Assembly (NCBI GenBank): GCA_900545655.1
Contig: UQZY01000004.1
Span: forward strand, 15,464-79,463
Reading direction: 5' to 3'
Origin: an uncultured Oscillospiraceae bacterium
GTDB lineage: Bacteria > Bacillota > Clostridia > Oscillospirales > Acutalibacteraceae
Length of the DNA stretch: 64,000 bases
The position numbers and the translations under genes were made by a program. The notes below the pieces were generated by a model. It did not search any database. It worked only from the letters and a program-made list of their open reading frames with translations, and had not been told where the DNA came from. Below, in pieces: positions 45,077-54,492 of the stretch. Position 1 is the first letter of the stretch; the number at the start of each line of letters is the position of its first letter.

Positions 45077-47488
45077 CTATTCCATCTTGCAAAGCAATAT
45101 GTACTTACCCTCGGAATCCTTCATCTTAAGCGGTGTTCTCGCTATAGTAACAACCATATGTCTCTTCTTCCCGAGGAAAGTACCGTTAACAGTAATAGTC
45201 ATCTGCTTTTCTCCGTTTGCGAGAGAATTTTTGACATTTTCGGATGCCAGAAACTCAAGAAAAGCGGGGAGATCTTCTTTATCAACAACCTTCGGGAGAT
45301 AGCATTCATAGACCCAACCGATGTCACCCGATTCAGGCTGCTCACCGACAACATCCTCATTACAGAATACTTTTTTGAAGGTCATGCTGTTGATATCAAA
45401 TTCATAAATAAAGGTACATACATTGCCCATTGCGTTTCGAAGCATTCTGTCCATTTCAATCTCTTTGTTCACACCGGTTACAGAACTCTTGTACTCAACA
45501 TATATAAGGGCTCTGAAATCATTATCATCGGCGTTCTGATTGATTCTGGAAACAATCATCCTTCCCCACTCATAGTGCTTTGTTCCTCTAAGGTGCATAC
45601 GCAGCTCGGTGATTATCTTCGTTTCATTTTGATAAAATGCCGACATGATTGCTACCGAGGAGCACCTGTTTTTAACAATTTGTCTGTCGTCAGGATGGAC
45701 GTACTTATCAACTATTGAGATAAACATCTCATTGTAGTTTGCATTTTTTTTGGCAATTCTCAGAAAATAGTCCTTTTTGTCATTGCTCAGGTTTAAAAAT
45801 TTATACAATCCGGTATTAAAATCAACCTCAACAAGAAGTCCTTCAAGCATACCTACGAGTGTTGCATATTTTTCAATTGCGTGCTCGGCGGTTTCTTCTC
45901 GGGTGATGTCGATGGTTTTCCTCATCTCGGCGGGCATTTCCTTGTGTCTGTTGCCCTCAAGAAGGTTTGTAAATCTCGCATGCGGAATAGGCTCCGAATA
46001 AACGTAACCTTGAATGATATCACATCCTATTTCCTTTAAGAACTCAACCTGTGCCCAGCTTTCAATACCCTCCGCTACCGTCTTCATGTCAAGGGCGCGC
46101 GACATATTGATAACGCTGGAAATAAGAGCCTTATCACGCTCGAGGTTTTCGCTGTCATCAAAAAACAACTTGTCCAGCTTCAAGGTATCCATCGGAAGAT
46201 TTTTAAGTATGTTCAGTGATGAATAGCCCGAACCGAAGTCATCAATCGAACAGGAAAAGCCCTGTTTCTTAAGACTCAATACAATCTTTCTCAGGATATC
46301 AAGATTTTCAAATACGATGCTTTCCGTAAACTCCAGTTCCAGAAGACCGTCGGGTATGTTGTACTTTTCTTTTATCTTCGTATAGCGTTTTACGAAATCC
46401 AGCTTATAAAACTGAAGCCTTGAAACGTTTATTGAAACCGGGACAACCTTTATCCCGGAGTCAATCCACTCACGCATATTTCTGCATACAGTTTCGAAAA
46501 CGAACTGGTCAAGGTTAATGATGAAACCGTTTTGCTCAAACAAGGGTATAAACTTTCCCGGTGACATGAATCCGCTCTCGGGGCTGTCCCAACGTACCAA
46601 AGCTTCCGCGCCGACTATCTCTCCGGTGCTTACCTCGTACTTCGGCTGGAAATACGCCTTAAATTCACCGTTTGCAAGAGCCGTATCCATACGACGCTCA
46701 AGTTCTTTTTCGGCAATTACTCTCTCTCGTATCTCCTCCGTATAAAATGCGATATGGTATTCGGAGCTTCCTTTGATTGACTTCTGTGCCATATTTGCTC
46801 TGTCAATCATTTCACTTATCGAAAGCTCTCTGTCATCGTCTCCGGAGCAATATATACCGACATATATCTCGGGCTTATAATGCTCCTTTTGTATGTCTTC
46901 AAACCAACAGATATCGTCGATTATGGAGTATATGGGCTCAACAAGTTCATTCTTATCTTTATAAGGAATAATAACTGTATAGTTATCGGCTGAAATTCTT
47001 GCAAAGAAGCCCTCCTTGCCCTCAAGAGCGGCACGTATCTTCTGTGAGATAAACATGAGGAGCTTGTCTCCGACATCGTACCCGAATGTATCATTTATGT
47101 ACTTAAAGTTCTGTATGTCCGCGTAAAACACCGCATAATCGGCTTCTTTATTTTCGCTGAGCATATCCTGAGCGTCCTTTAAGTACCTCTCATAGTTTAT
47201 ACCGCTCGTAAGTATGTCCGTGTCCACATATTTTGAGATATTTGTTTCATACTTCTGAATCGCGTAGGTTGTTCCTATAAGTGCAAAAAGAATATATGAC
47301 GCAATAATTATGATGTAATTACAACACTTGTAAATCATTGAAGGAGCATGATTCATATTGTATACAGAAAAAACAGCGGCAAGCAGTGTCAGAATCAGAA
47401 ACAGCGCCGATAAAGACAAAACCACCGTTATTTTCATTTTTTTAATTTCAGCCTTACTGTCTAAGATCTTATTCCCTCTTTTTTCCAA
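45077..47488 (-). CDS. GGDEF-EAL protein with C-terminal PAS-like region
   Basis: 803 residues, starting at a TTG with GGGGAG 7 nt upstream. Two membrane segments (about 19-43, 53-75), then a GGDEF domain whose signature is degenerate (RISADNY, about 164-170), so it is unlikely to make c-di-GMP. The EAL domain (about 270-520) looks competent: EALVRW, SINVS, ELEFTES, IDDFGSGYSSL, KLDKLF, AEGIES and QGY are present. Residues 535-803 hold a PAS-like module with KYVHPDDRQIV and a second beta-rich module. A c-di-GMP phosphodiesterase with sensory domains after the EAL is the best reading. Divergent from a larger paralogue. Confidence 0.9.
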   Translation of the reverse strand: MEKRGNKILDSKAEIKKMKITVVLSLSALFLILTLLAAVFSVYNMNHAPSMIYKCCNYIIIIASYILFALIGTTYAIQKYETNISKYVDTDILTSGINYERYLKDAQDMLSENKEADYAVFYADIQNFKYINDTFGYDVGDKLLMFISQKIRAALEGKEGFFARISADNYTVIIPYKDKNELVEPIYSIIDDICWFEDIQKEHYKPEIYVGIYCSGDDDRELSISEMIDRANMAQKSIKGSSEYHIAFYTEEIRERVIAEKELERRMDTALANGEFKAYFQPKYEVSTGEIVGAEALVRWDSPESGFMSPGKFIPLFEQNGFIINLDQFVFETVCRNMREWIDSGIKVVPVSINVSRLQFYKLDFVKRYTKIKEKYNIPDGLLELEFTESIVFENLDILRKIVLSLKKQGFSCSIDDFGSGYSSLNILKNLPMDTLKLDKLFFDDSENLERDKALISSVINMSRALDMKTVAEGIESWAQVEFLKEIGCDIIQGYVYSEPIPHARFTNLLEGNRHKEMPAEMRKTIDITREETAEHAIEKYATLVGMLEGLLVEVDFNTGLYKFLNLSNDKKDYFLRIAKKNANYNEMFISIVDKYVHPDDRQIVKNRCSSVAIMSAFYQNETKIITELRMHLRGTKHYEWGRMIVSRINQNADDNDFRALIYVEYKSSVTGVNKEIEMDRMLRNAMGNVCTFIYEFDINSMTFKKVFCNEDVVGEQPESGDIGWVYECYLPKVVDKEDLPAFLEFLASENVKNSLANGEKQMTITVNGTFLGKKRHMVVTIARTPLKMKDSEGKYILLCKME

Positions 47489-47563
47489 GGTTGTCTCCCC
47501 AATCTGAAAATATGTGAAAAAAATGCAAAAAAAAATACTTTTTTATGAAAATAGTACAATCTC

Positions 47564-47592
47564 ATATTAGCATTGAGCACGTAGTTTGTCAA
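47564..47592 (-). promoter_or_regulatory. Promoter of the minus-strand GGDEF-EAL gene
   Basis: TTGACA (47587-47592), 17-bp spacer, TAATAT (47564-47569) on the minus strand. Confidence 0.76.
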
Positions 47593-47685
47593 ACTTATTA
47601 TTAAAATCAACTAAATATTTTTCAATTTATCGATATTTATTAGTTAAAAAGTCAAAAAGGTGTGTACTTTTTCACAAACTCCTGC

Positions 47686-47691
47686 TATAAT
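47686..47691 (+). promoter_or_regulatory. Extended -10 promoter of the plus-strand GGDEF-EAL gene
   Basis: TGCTATAAT with TATAAT at 47686-47691, 36 bp before the chosen start codon. The -35 region (near TGTACT) is poor, which fits an extended -10 or activator-dependent promoter. Confidence 0.55.
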
Positions 47692-47726
47692 GTAAATTGT
47701 ATTATCATGCGGAGGGGCACATAAAT

Positions 47727-50700
47727 ATGCAAAGTAAGCAAAAACCCAAGGTAAAAAATCATGTTTTGACGAAAACAAGTATTATCACCATTTTTATAAT
47801 AATGGCATTTGTTTTCGCCTATGTATTCGTTATAGCCTATACGTACGGCAACCTTTTTTCCACCGGCAGCGACAATCTTCTCAAATCCACCGAGAGCTCT
47901 GCCGCGACTTTTTCAAAGGTTGTTGCTAACGGTATGTCTCAGATGAACTATCTTGCCTCCGGATTCACGGAGCATTTCAAGGAAAATGCGGATGAAAAAG
48001 AAGAGATAGCATATCTTAAATCCCTTATTTCCGGTTCATATTCATCTAACTGTGAGGCACTTACCTTTGTAAGTACCAACGGGCGTTTCTACACCTCAAA
48101 GGGTGGAAGCGGCACCGTCAACATGGAAAAATTCCTGAAAAATATAAGTACTTCCGAAATCGTTGTCGCATACGATGATGACAGAATTTCCTCCGATTAT
48201 GCACACTTTCATAAGACAATTACCGTTGACGGAGAAGTAAAAGGATATCTTATAGGTACATATAACTTTGTAGCCGCACTTAACAAAACATACTCAAATG
48301 AGATATACAAGGACGAAGGTGTAAACATGCTTATAACCGACAAAGGATATATCGTTATAAGCACCTACGCAAACGCCGCTCTCGGGAAAATACCGAACAA
48401 CTTTTTTGACTTTATTGACAAAAATAAATACAAGAGCTTTTCATCACTTATTGATGACAGCAAAAACAATAAAGAAGCCGCTGTAACCACCATTATCATC
48501 AATGACAACAAATATGTAGCGGCATTCGCACCTCTGGATGATTATCCGCAGTTTTACGTTGCACGAATCTTACCCTCAAGCGCTATTTTTGAACAGACGG
48601 GACAGCTTCTTGCTTTCGTAACCATAGCCTCCCTCTGCTTCTTCTTCGGAATAGTTCTCGTAGGTTACAGATATTATAAAACCATGACAGAAACAACCAA
48701 GAGAATCCAGAGCGTCGCACTTACGGATCCTCTCACCGGTTACGCAAACTTTGCAAAATTCAAGGCAGATGCGTCAGATATTTTAAGGGATAATCCCGAC
48801 GATGAATATTATATCGCCTGTGCCGACATGGTCGGTTTCCGCTATATCAACGACGCATTCGGTTACGACACCGGTGACAAGATACTTATAAACATAACCA
48901 AGCAGGTAGACGCCTTGCTGCAGGATGACGAAATCTTTGCCCGTATTTCAGGCGACAAATTCATCATTTTGACCAAGCGTGACTTCAGTGATACCGACCA
49001 CAATCTTTTCATTTATCAACTTACAGACAGAATCAGTACCATACAGCCGCTTGCAAAATCACACATAAGACTTGAAGTACAAATGGGTATCTACAAGGTA
49101 CAAAAGGGCGACATAGAACGCATGTCAGTAAACGCGATGTATGACAGAAGCCTTGCCGCTCTTTATTCCATTGAGCATGTGGACACAGGTGTTTCCGTGT
49201 ACGACGCCGCTCTTTACAATGAACAGATAACAAAGAAGGATATCGAGTCCAAGATGCATCAGGCACTAAAGGACGGTGAATTCCGCGTATATGTACAGCC
49301 TAAATACAGGACAGGTAACGGCAAGCTTGCCGCAGGTGAGGCGCTTATACGCTGGATTGACCCTGAAGAGGGCATAATTCCTCCTATAAAGTTTATACCG
49401 TTGTTCGAGCAAAACCGTTTCGTACACGATATCGACCTCTATGTTATGGAGGTAGTTTCAAGATTCTTGCGTATGAGACTCAACGAGGGGCTCCCGGTTG
49501 TACCTCTCTCCCTCAACATCTCCCCCGTTGAAATAACGATGCCGGATTTCAGAAATTCTTATATCTCGATAAAAGAGAAATACGACATACCGGACAAGCT
49601 CATCGAGCTTGAATTTACCGAGGGTATATTCTTTGAAAATGAGGAGCTTTTCAAGGAAATCATAGTTGACTTCCAAGAACATGGTTTCACGTGCTCCATG
49701 GATGACTTCGGTTCCGGTTATTCGTCACTGAATATTCTGAAGGACCTCCCGGTTGACACCTTGAAGCTTGATAAGTTGTTCTTCCGCGAAAGTGAAAACA
49801 CAGCCAGAGACCGTTCAATCATAAGAAGTGTAATCGCCATGGCACGTTCACTCAACATCAAGACCGTTGCCGAGGGCGTTGAAACACTCGACGTTGTTGA
49901 CTTCTTAAAGCTTGTCGGCTGTACCTTTATTCAAGGATACATCTATTCAAAGCCTCTTCCTCTGACAGAATTTGAGGAACGCCTGAACAATGAGAACCTT
50001 GATACGGATGACGGTATAGAATTTGACTTTGATAAATTTGAGGTTGTTCCGCTGGATATGCCTCTCTCAAACAGCCTTGACAGCTCACTGAGAAGAACCT
50101 ATGCGGCCATCATCGAGATAAACGCCGGAGGAAACATCTATCATATTTATTATCCGGGTGACAGCAATGTAAGATTCGAAAGAATCCCCGAGCGCGGTTT
50201 TTATTCGTCATTCATGGATGATTTGGTTCCGGAGTACGTTCATCCTGCAGACAGAGAAAAAGTAAAGCAGCTTATAAACCCGCTCAGTCTTTCAAAGCAC
50301 TTCAAAACAAATAATGAGCTTGACTTTGAGTACAGACATATGAGAAAGGACGGCTCCTACTCATGGATGAAGCTTCATGTTATAAAAGCGAGCGGCGGCC
50401 GTTCGGACAGCCAGATTTTCTTCGGATACTTCAATACAATCGATGATTATAAGGAAACGGAGGAATCTCTGACTGCTCTTAAGGGAAGATTCTCGGCTGC
50501 ATATTCAAAATTCAACGGTGCGGTGTTTGAGCTTAATCTTAAAACAGGAAGAACAGAGCTGCTTGAAACACACTCAAACCTTCTCGCTGCCGTTAAGGAT
50601 GTAAAAGAATATGAAATGCTCGGTTTATTCATAAGGGACAATCTTCTTCATCCCGATTATAAGGAAATACTCGCATCCGTGTGCTCACTTGAGCACCTGA

Positions 50701-51794
50701 GAAAATACTTCCTTGATGACAAGCATACGGATGACCTTGTAGTTGAGGTTTACGCACATCCTTCGCGTAAGGTTACATCCTACAACTGTTATGTTGCCAC
50801 ATTCATCGTTCAGGATGATAAGGAAAAAATCCTTCTCACGGTTGAAGATGCCACAGAAAAAAAGAATGAAGAAACAGGGCGTAAACTTCAAACCCGAATC
50901 ACCGATATTGCTTTTGCAAACTACTATGAACGTGTAACCCGCGTTATACTTAATAAGGATTTGTATACGGCAACCGTGTACCCAACACACAGTGTTAAAA
51001 ATGCCAGAGTGATTGAAGGAAAGTATAGTGTTCACTGGGCAAGCGTAAATGAAAACCTTGTAAAAGATGATGACAAAGAAACGCTTAACCAGCTTCTCAG
51101 TCTTGAGGGACTCTCAAGCTTCTACAGAGATGAGGACACAAACCAATTCAAGATTTCATTCCAGGAAAGACGAAATACAGACGAAGAAAACTATGAATGG
51201 AAAGAAATACTTGTAATTTCAATACCTGTAGAGCACATGGATGATGAAATTGTTTATCTTTTCAAGTATTCCATTAACGAGGAACGCGAAACCGAAAAGA
51301 ACCTCAACGAGTATGCCCACAGACTCAGCTATTCACTTGCCATGTTTGACTATGCATACACGGTTGACTGCGACACGGAAAAGGTTGAGATAATAGGCGG
51401 ACTCAAGTTTGACACAAGTATTTTCGAGCAGGATACTCTCTCCTATTCACAGATAACACTCATGATAAAGAATGATATCATTGATGAAGATGATCGTCCG
51501 CTGTTCAGAAGATTCACCTATCTTGATGAGCTTACCGAATATTTCCAGACACATTCGGCAACCATAACTAAATATTTCAAGCAATGCGGAAATGACAAGA
51601 ACTTCGTTGAGGTTTCGGTTATCTACGGTGCAAGAGAGAAAAAGATTACATTGTTTATCCGTACAATCGAAAAAGCTCTTCTCAGTGACACTCATTTCTG
51701 GGATGAAAAGCCTGTTCAGGATAACGAGCCTTCCGATTACGAAGCGCCGGAAGTTTTCCCTGACGACACCGACGAAGAAAACGGTATTGTATAG
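47727..51794 (+). CDS. Large GGDEF-EAL protein with extracellular sensor and C-terminal PAS-like modules
   Basis: 1355 residues from the ATG at 47727 (GGAGG 11 nt upstream). Membrane segment about 18-41, an extracytoplasmic Cache-like sensor (about 42-290), and a second membrane segment near 292-315. The degenerate GGDEF has SGDKF in place of GGDEF. The EAL domain (about 505-750) has GEALIRW, LNIS, ELEFTEG, MDDFGSGYSSL, KLDKLFF and AEGVET. The last 550 residues hold at least three PAS-like units (EYVHPADREKV, LLHPDYKEIL, and two more beta-rich blocks). It is a paralogue of the divergent protein. Probable sensory c-di-GMP phosphodiesterase; ligand unknown. Confidence 0.9.
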   Translation: MQSKQKPKVKNHVLTKTSIITIFIIMAFVFAYVFVIAYTYGNLFSTGSDNLLKSTESSAATFSKVVANGMSQMNYLASGFTEHFKENADEKEEIAYLKSLISGSYSSNCEALTFVSTNGRFYTSKGGSGTVNMEKFLKNISTSEIVVAYDDDRISSDYAHFHKTITVDGEVKGYLIGTYNFVAALNKTYSNEIYKDEGVNMLITDKGYIVISTYANAALGKIPNNFFDFIDKNKYKSFSSLIDDSKNNKEAAVTTIIINDNKYVAAFAPLDDYPQFYVARILPSSAIFEQTGQLLAFVTIASLCFFFGIVLVGYRYYKTMTETTKRIQSVALTDPLTGYANFAKFKADASDILRDNPDDEYYIACADMVGFRYINDAFGYDTGDKILINITKQVDALLQDDEIFARISGDKFIILTKRDFSDTDHNLFIYQLTDRISTIQPLAKSHIRLEVQMGIYKVQKGDIERMSVNAMYDRSLAALYSIEHVDTGVSVYDAALYNEQITKKDIESKMHQALKDGEFRVYVQPKYRTGNGKLAAGEALIRWIDPEEGIIPPIKFIPLFEQNRFVHDIDLYVMEVVSRFLRMRLNEGLPVVPLSLNISPVEITMPDFRNSYISIKEKYDIPDKLIELEFTEGIFFENEELFKEIIVDFQEHGFTCSMDDFGSGYSSLNILKDLPVDTLKLDKLFFRESENTARDRSIIRSVIAMARSLNIKTVAEGVETLDVVDFLKLVGCTFIQGYIYSKPLPLTEFEERLNNENLDTDDGIEFDFDKFEVVPLDMPLSNSLDSSLRRTYAAIIEINAGGNIYHIYYPGDSNVRFERIPERGFYSSFMDDLVPEYVHPADREKVKQLINPLSLSKHFKTNNELDFEYRHMRKDGSYSWMKLHVIKASGGRSDSQIFFGYFNTIDDYKETEESLTALKGRFSAAYSKFNGAVFELNLKTGRTELLETHSNLLAAVKDVKEYEMLGLFIRDNLLHPDYKEILASVCSLEHLRKYFLDDKHTDDLVVEVYAHPSRKVTSYNCYVATFIVQDDKEKILLTVEDATEKKNEETGRKLQTRITDIAFANYYERVTRVILNKDLYTATVYPTHSVKNARVIEGKYSVHWASVNENLVKDDDKETLNQLLSLEGLSSFYRDEDTNQFKISFQERRNTDEENYEWKEILVISIPVEHMDDEIVYLFKYSINEERETEKNLNEYAHRLSYSLAMFDYAYTVDCDTEKVEIIGGLKFDTSIFEQDTLSYSQITLMIKNDIIDEDDRPLFRRFTYLDELTEYFQTHSATITKYFKQCGNDKNFVEVSVIYGAREKKITLFIRTIEKALLSDTHFWDEKPVQDNEPSDYEAPEVFPDDTDEENGIV

Positions 51795-51826
51795 CTAGCA
51801 TTTTTTTGATAAAATATTGTCGCTGA

Positions 51827-51868
51827 AAAGAGGACATCTCTTAGAGGTGTCCTCTTTCGCATTTTATT
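51827..51868 (+). terminator. Intrinsic terminator after the large GGDEF-EAL gene
   Basis: Stem AAAGAGGACATCT / AGGTGTCCTCTTT (one G-U pair) followed by CGCATTTTATT. Confidence 0.78.
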
Positions 51869-51882
51869 AAAGGAGAGAAAAA

Positions 51883-52335
51883 ATGGCAGAGAAAAAAGGT
51901 TTTTGGACAGAGTTCAAAGAGTTCATTTCACGGGGAAGCGTTATGGATATGGCAGTCGGCGTTGTAGTCGGCGGCGCTTTCACATCTATTGTCACGGCAC
52001 TTGTTGACAGCATAATCAATCCCCTGATCACACTTATAAGCGGAAATGCCGACTTTTCAGACGTTGTGGTAGGTATCTTCCCCGTAGGTCAGCTTATAAG
52101 TGCAGTCATCAATTTCTTGCTCATCTCATTTGTTGTTTTCCTTATGGTAAGATCAATAAATGAATTCAAGGATGCAAGCGAGAAAAAGCTTCAGGAGCTT
52201 GCAAAGAAGAAAGCAAGCGGCGAAGAAATAGCTGAAGAAGAGGAAGAATCGGCACCTATTACGGAAACAAGCCTTCTTCTCGAAATACGGGACCTTCTTA
52301 AGGCACAGGCAGAATCACAGAAGTCAGAAAAATAA
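51883..52335 (+). CDS. mscL: Large-conductance mechanosensitive channel MscL
   Basis: 150 residues. N-terminal amphipathic helix FWTEFKEFISRGSVMDMAVG, TM1 with the glycine-rich pore (VGVVVGGAFTSIVTALV), a periplasmic loop, TM2 (about 66-92) and a long acidic, helical C-terminal bundle (EEEEESAP near 123-130). It opens on hypo-osmotic shock. Spaced 24 bp before the CsoR-like gene and probably co-transcribed. Confidence 0.97.
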   Translation: MAEKKGFWTEFKEFISRGSVMDMAVGVVVGGAFTSIVTALVDSIINPLITLISGNADFSDVVVGIFPVGQLISAVINFLLISFVVFLMVRSINEFKDASEKKLQELAKKKASGEEIAEEEEESAPITETSLLLEIRDLLKAQAESQKSEK

Positions 52336-52359
52336 AAAGAGAGAAAGAGTCGATTTTTT

Positions 52360-52791
52360 ATGAAAACGCTTTATATCGACTGCAGCAGTGCGGCCGCAGA
52401 GGAAATAACATCCAAGATACTTAAGGAGCTCTCCGAGGAAAAAAACTTCTCCATAAACGAGATCTCCCCCGACAGGATTATTATCTCAACAAAGACCTCC
52501 TCACACCCGCACTACCACCCGGTAAATCACTCTGAGGAGCAGAAAAAGACCGTCCTCAACAGGATTTCCAGAATCATCGGACATCTTGAATCGATTAAAA
52601 GGATGGTTGAGGACAACAGAGATGCAAACGAAGTGCTGACGCAGTTGTCGGCTGTTGCTTCATCTGTAAACAGTACTGCCAGGGTTATTATAAAATCGCA
52701 TTTCAAGTACTCTATTGACAATGTGGTAGAGAAAAATGACGAGGAATCCATAGGCAAGCTCTACGGTCTTATCGATAAGTTCCTGAAATAA
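52360..52791 (+). CDS. CsoR/DUF156-like protein lacking metal-site cysteines, with LarC-like N-terminus
   Basis: 143 residues. Residues about 62-143 form a CsoR/RcnR-type four-helix domain (NRISRIIGHLESIKRMVEDN, EVLTQLSAVASSVN). The conserved first Cys is replaced by Ala (NRDANEV), and the HxxxC pair retains His only (SHFKYS). The first ~10 residues, MKTLYIDCSS, resemble the N-terminus of LarC nickel-insertion proteins. A His-rich stretch (SHPHYHPVNH) joins the two parts. The protein may sense a different metal or none. A weak AGAGAAAGAG site precedes the ATG. Confidence 0.75.
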   Translation: MKTLYIDCSSAAAEEITSKILKELSEEKNFSINEISPDRIIISTKTSSHPHYHPVNHSEEQKKTVLNRISRIIGHLESIKRMVEDNRDANEVLTQLSAVASSVNSTARVIIKSHFKYSIDNVVEKNDEESIGKLYGLIDKFLK

Positions 52792-52911
52792 TTTAAAAAG
52801 CGTTATCAGAAGACAAAGGCAACTCGGATTTTGGCCGAGTGTTCATAAGGCAGTTTTGCATTTGTTTTTTTCGAAAAAACTTAATCGGATTTTAAAGTTA
52901 TTTTATCAGAC

Positions 52912-52951
52912 AAAAATCGCCGTCAACAAATATTTGTTGACGGCGATTTTT
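52912..52951 (+). terminator. 40-bp perfect palindrome, probable terminator
   Basis: Two exactly complementary 20-nt arms (52912-52931, 52932-52951) with core CGCCGTCAACAAAT and T/A runs at each end. A smaller hairpin ACTCGG / CCGAGT lies at 52822-52840. Together they close the mscL operon. The 264-bp gap has no credible gene. Confidence 0.78.
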
Positions 52952-53055
52952 ATAAGTCTCGTATCGCTTAACTGCCACTTTAAGATTCATTTAAAGTTAG
53001 TTTCAGAAAAAATTAAATTTTCCGGAATATTCTTTTTTCATCAAAAAGGATGGTG

Positions 53056-53766
53056 ATGAGAATGTCATATCAAAGTATTTTCAAGCGATACGAGATAAAA
53101 TACCTGATAACGGAGGAACAGAAAAAAAGACTTCTTAAGGTCATGGAGCCGTACATGAAAATTGATAAGTACGGCAAAACAAATATCCGAAATATCTACT
53201 TTGACACCGACACATATGAGCTTATTCGGAAATCCATAGAAAAACCGATGTACAAAGAAAAACTCAGAGTACGGAGTTACGGCTGTCCGGGCAAAGACTC
53301 CGATGTATTTGTCGAGCTTAAGAAGAAATGTGACGGTATTGTATATAAAAGACGTCTTTCGCTGCCTGACGAAAAAGCAAAAAAGGCTTTCTTAAGTCAT
53401 GAATCTCTTCCAATTAATTCTCAAATTGCACGTGAGATTGACTATTTTCGCAATTACTACGACACATTAAAACCGGTTGTTTTCCTCTCATATGACAGAG
53501 AAGCATATTTTACACTTATTGAAAGTGACCTTCGAATTACATTTGACAGTAATATTTTTTCCAGACTCAACGACTTCAACTTAAACTCAGACGTATACGG
53601 ATATCCCGTGCTGCCAGCCGAAATGAGTATAATGGAGATAAAAACATCAAGTGCGATTCCCATATGGCTTGCAGGCTTTCTGTCTGAGGAAAAGATATAC
53701 AAAACCTCGTTTTCAAAATACGGAGCAACATATCAAAAATACATAATGAATTATACGGAGGCGTAA
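53056..53766 (+). CDS. VTC-domain (polyphosphate polymerase-like) protein
   Basis: 236 residues from the second of three close ATG codons (53050, 53056, 53062 are all possible; AAAGG precedes them). CYTH-fold VTC tunnel domain: IFKRYEIKYLI, IRNIYFDTD, KEKLRVRSYG, VFVELKKKCDGIVYKRR, IMEIKTSS and SKYGATYQK supply the basic and acidic tunnel residues. Eukaryotic VTC4 makes polyphosphate from ATP; activity of bacterial members next to DUF4956 proteins is not established. Overlapping spacing (3 bp) with the DUF4956 gene indicates one operon. Confidence 0.9.
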   Translation: MRMSYQSIFKRYEIKYLITEEQKKRLLKVMEPYMKIDKYGKTNIRNIYFDTDTYELIRKSIEKPMYKEKLRVRSYGCPGKDSDVFVELKKKCDGIVYKRRLSLPDEKAKKAFLSHESLPINSQIAREIDYFRNYYDTLKPVVFLSYDREAYFTLIESDLRITFDSNIFSRLNDFNLNSDVYGYPVLPAEMSIMEIKTSSAIPIWLAGFLSEEKIYKTSFSKYGATYQKYIMNYTEA

Positions 53767-53769
53767 AAA

Positions 53770-54474
53770 ATGAACAATATACTTGATACTATTTTTACAA
53801 ATACATCAACCACCGAAAACATAACTCTCTCCTGCTTCCTCATATGTGTTTTTTCGGCTCTCCTGCTCGGTTTTTTTCTGACACTCGCATACACTTACAA
53901 GGCTTTCCGCAGTTCTGAAAGTTTTCTTGTTACCCTCACGGTTCTTCCGTCGGTCATAGCGGTAATTATAATGATGGTAAACGGAAATCTCGGAGCCGGA
54001 ATTGCGGTTGCAGGAGCTTTCAGCCTTATAAGATTTCGTTCAGTACCGGGAACGGCAAAGGAAATCGTTGCGGTATTTATCGCAATGGGAATAGGCTTTA
54101 TAACGGGCATGGGATATATCACCTATGCAGCAATTTTTACGGCTATAATGTGCCTGTTTCTGATACTCAGTGAATTTGTATTCTCTAAAAGCGGAAAAAA
54201 GACAAGACTTTCAAGAACAATGAGAGTAACCATTCCCGAAAATCTTGATTACACAGATGTATTTGACGACATATTTGAAAAATATACTGATTCACACGAG
54301 CTTATGACCGTAAAGTCGGTAAACATGGGAAGTATGTTCAGACTCACCTACAACCTTAAACTAAAGGATGCAGGAGAGGAGAAAAATCTTTTAGACAGTA
54401 TAAGGTGCAGAAACGGAAATCTTGAGGTAATGATATCTAATCAGGCAACGGAAGCAGCTACCTCCGTGCTTTGA
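53770..54474 (+). CDS. DUF4956 membrane protein
   Basis: 234 residues. Four membrane segments (about 18-43, 55-72, 76-95, 105-130) with the family motif GAGIAVAGAFSLIRFRS and TAKEIVAVFIAMGIG, followed by a cytoplasmic ferredoxin-like domain (about 150-230). No catalytic function is known. The gene is commonly found next to VTC-domain genes, as here. Confidence 0.92.
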   Translation: MNNILDTIFTNTSTTENITLSCFLICVFSALLLGFFLTLAYTYKAFRSSESFLVTLTVLPSVIAVIIMMVNGNLGAGIAVAGAFSLIRFRSVPGTAKEIVAVFIAMGIGFITGMGYITYAAIFTAIMCLFLILSEFVFSKSGKKTRLSRTMRVTIPENLDYTDVFDDIFEKYTDSHELMTVKSVNMGSMFRLTYNLKLKDAGEEKNLLDSIRCRNGNLEVMISNQATEAATSVL

Positions 54475-54492
54475 TAAGAGAGGTGTAAAAAT

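Noticed and set aside
52856..53056. 66-residue open frame
   Set aside because: It contains the whole 40-bp palindrome of the terminator and has no ribosome site; its end overlaps the VTC gene start.
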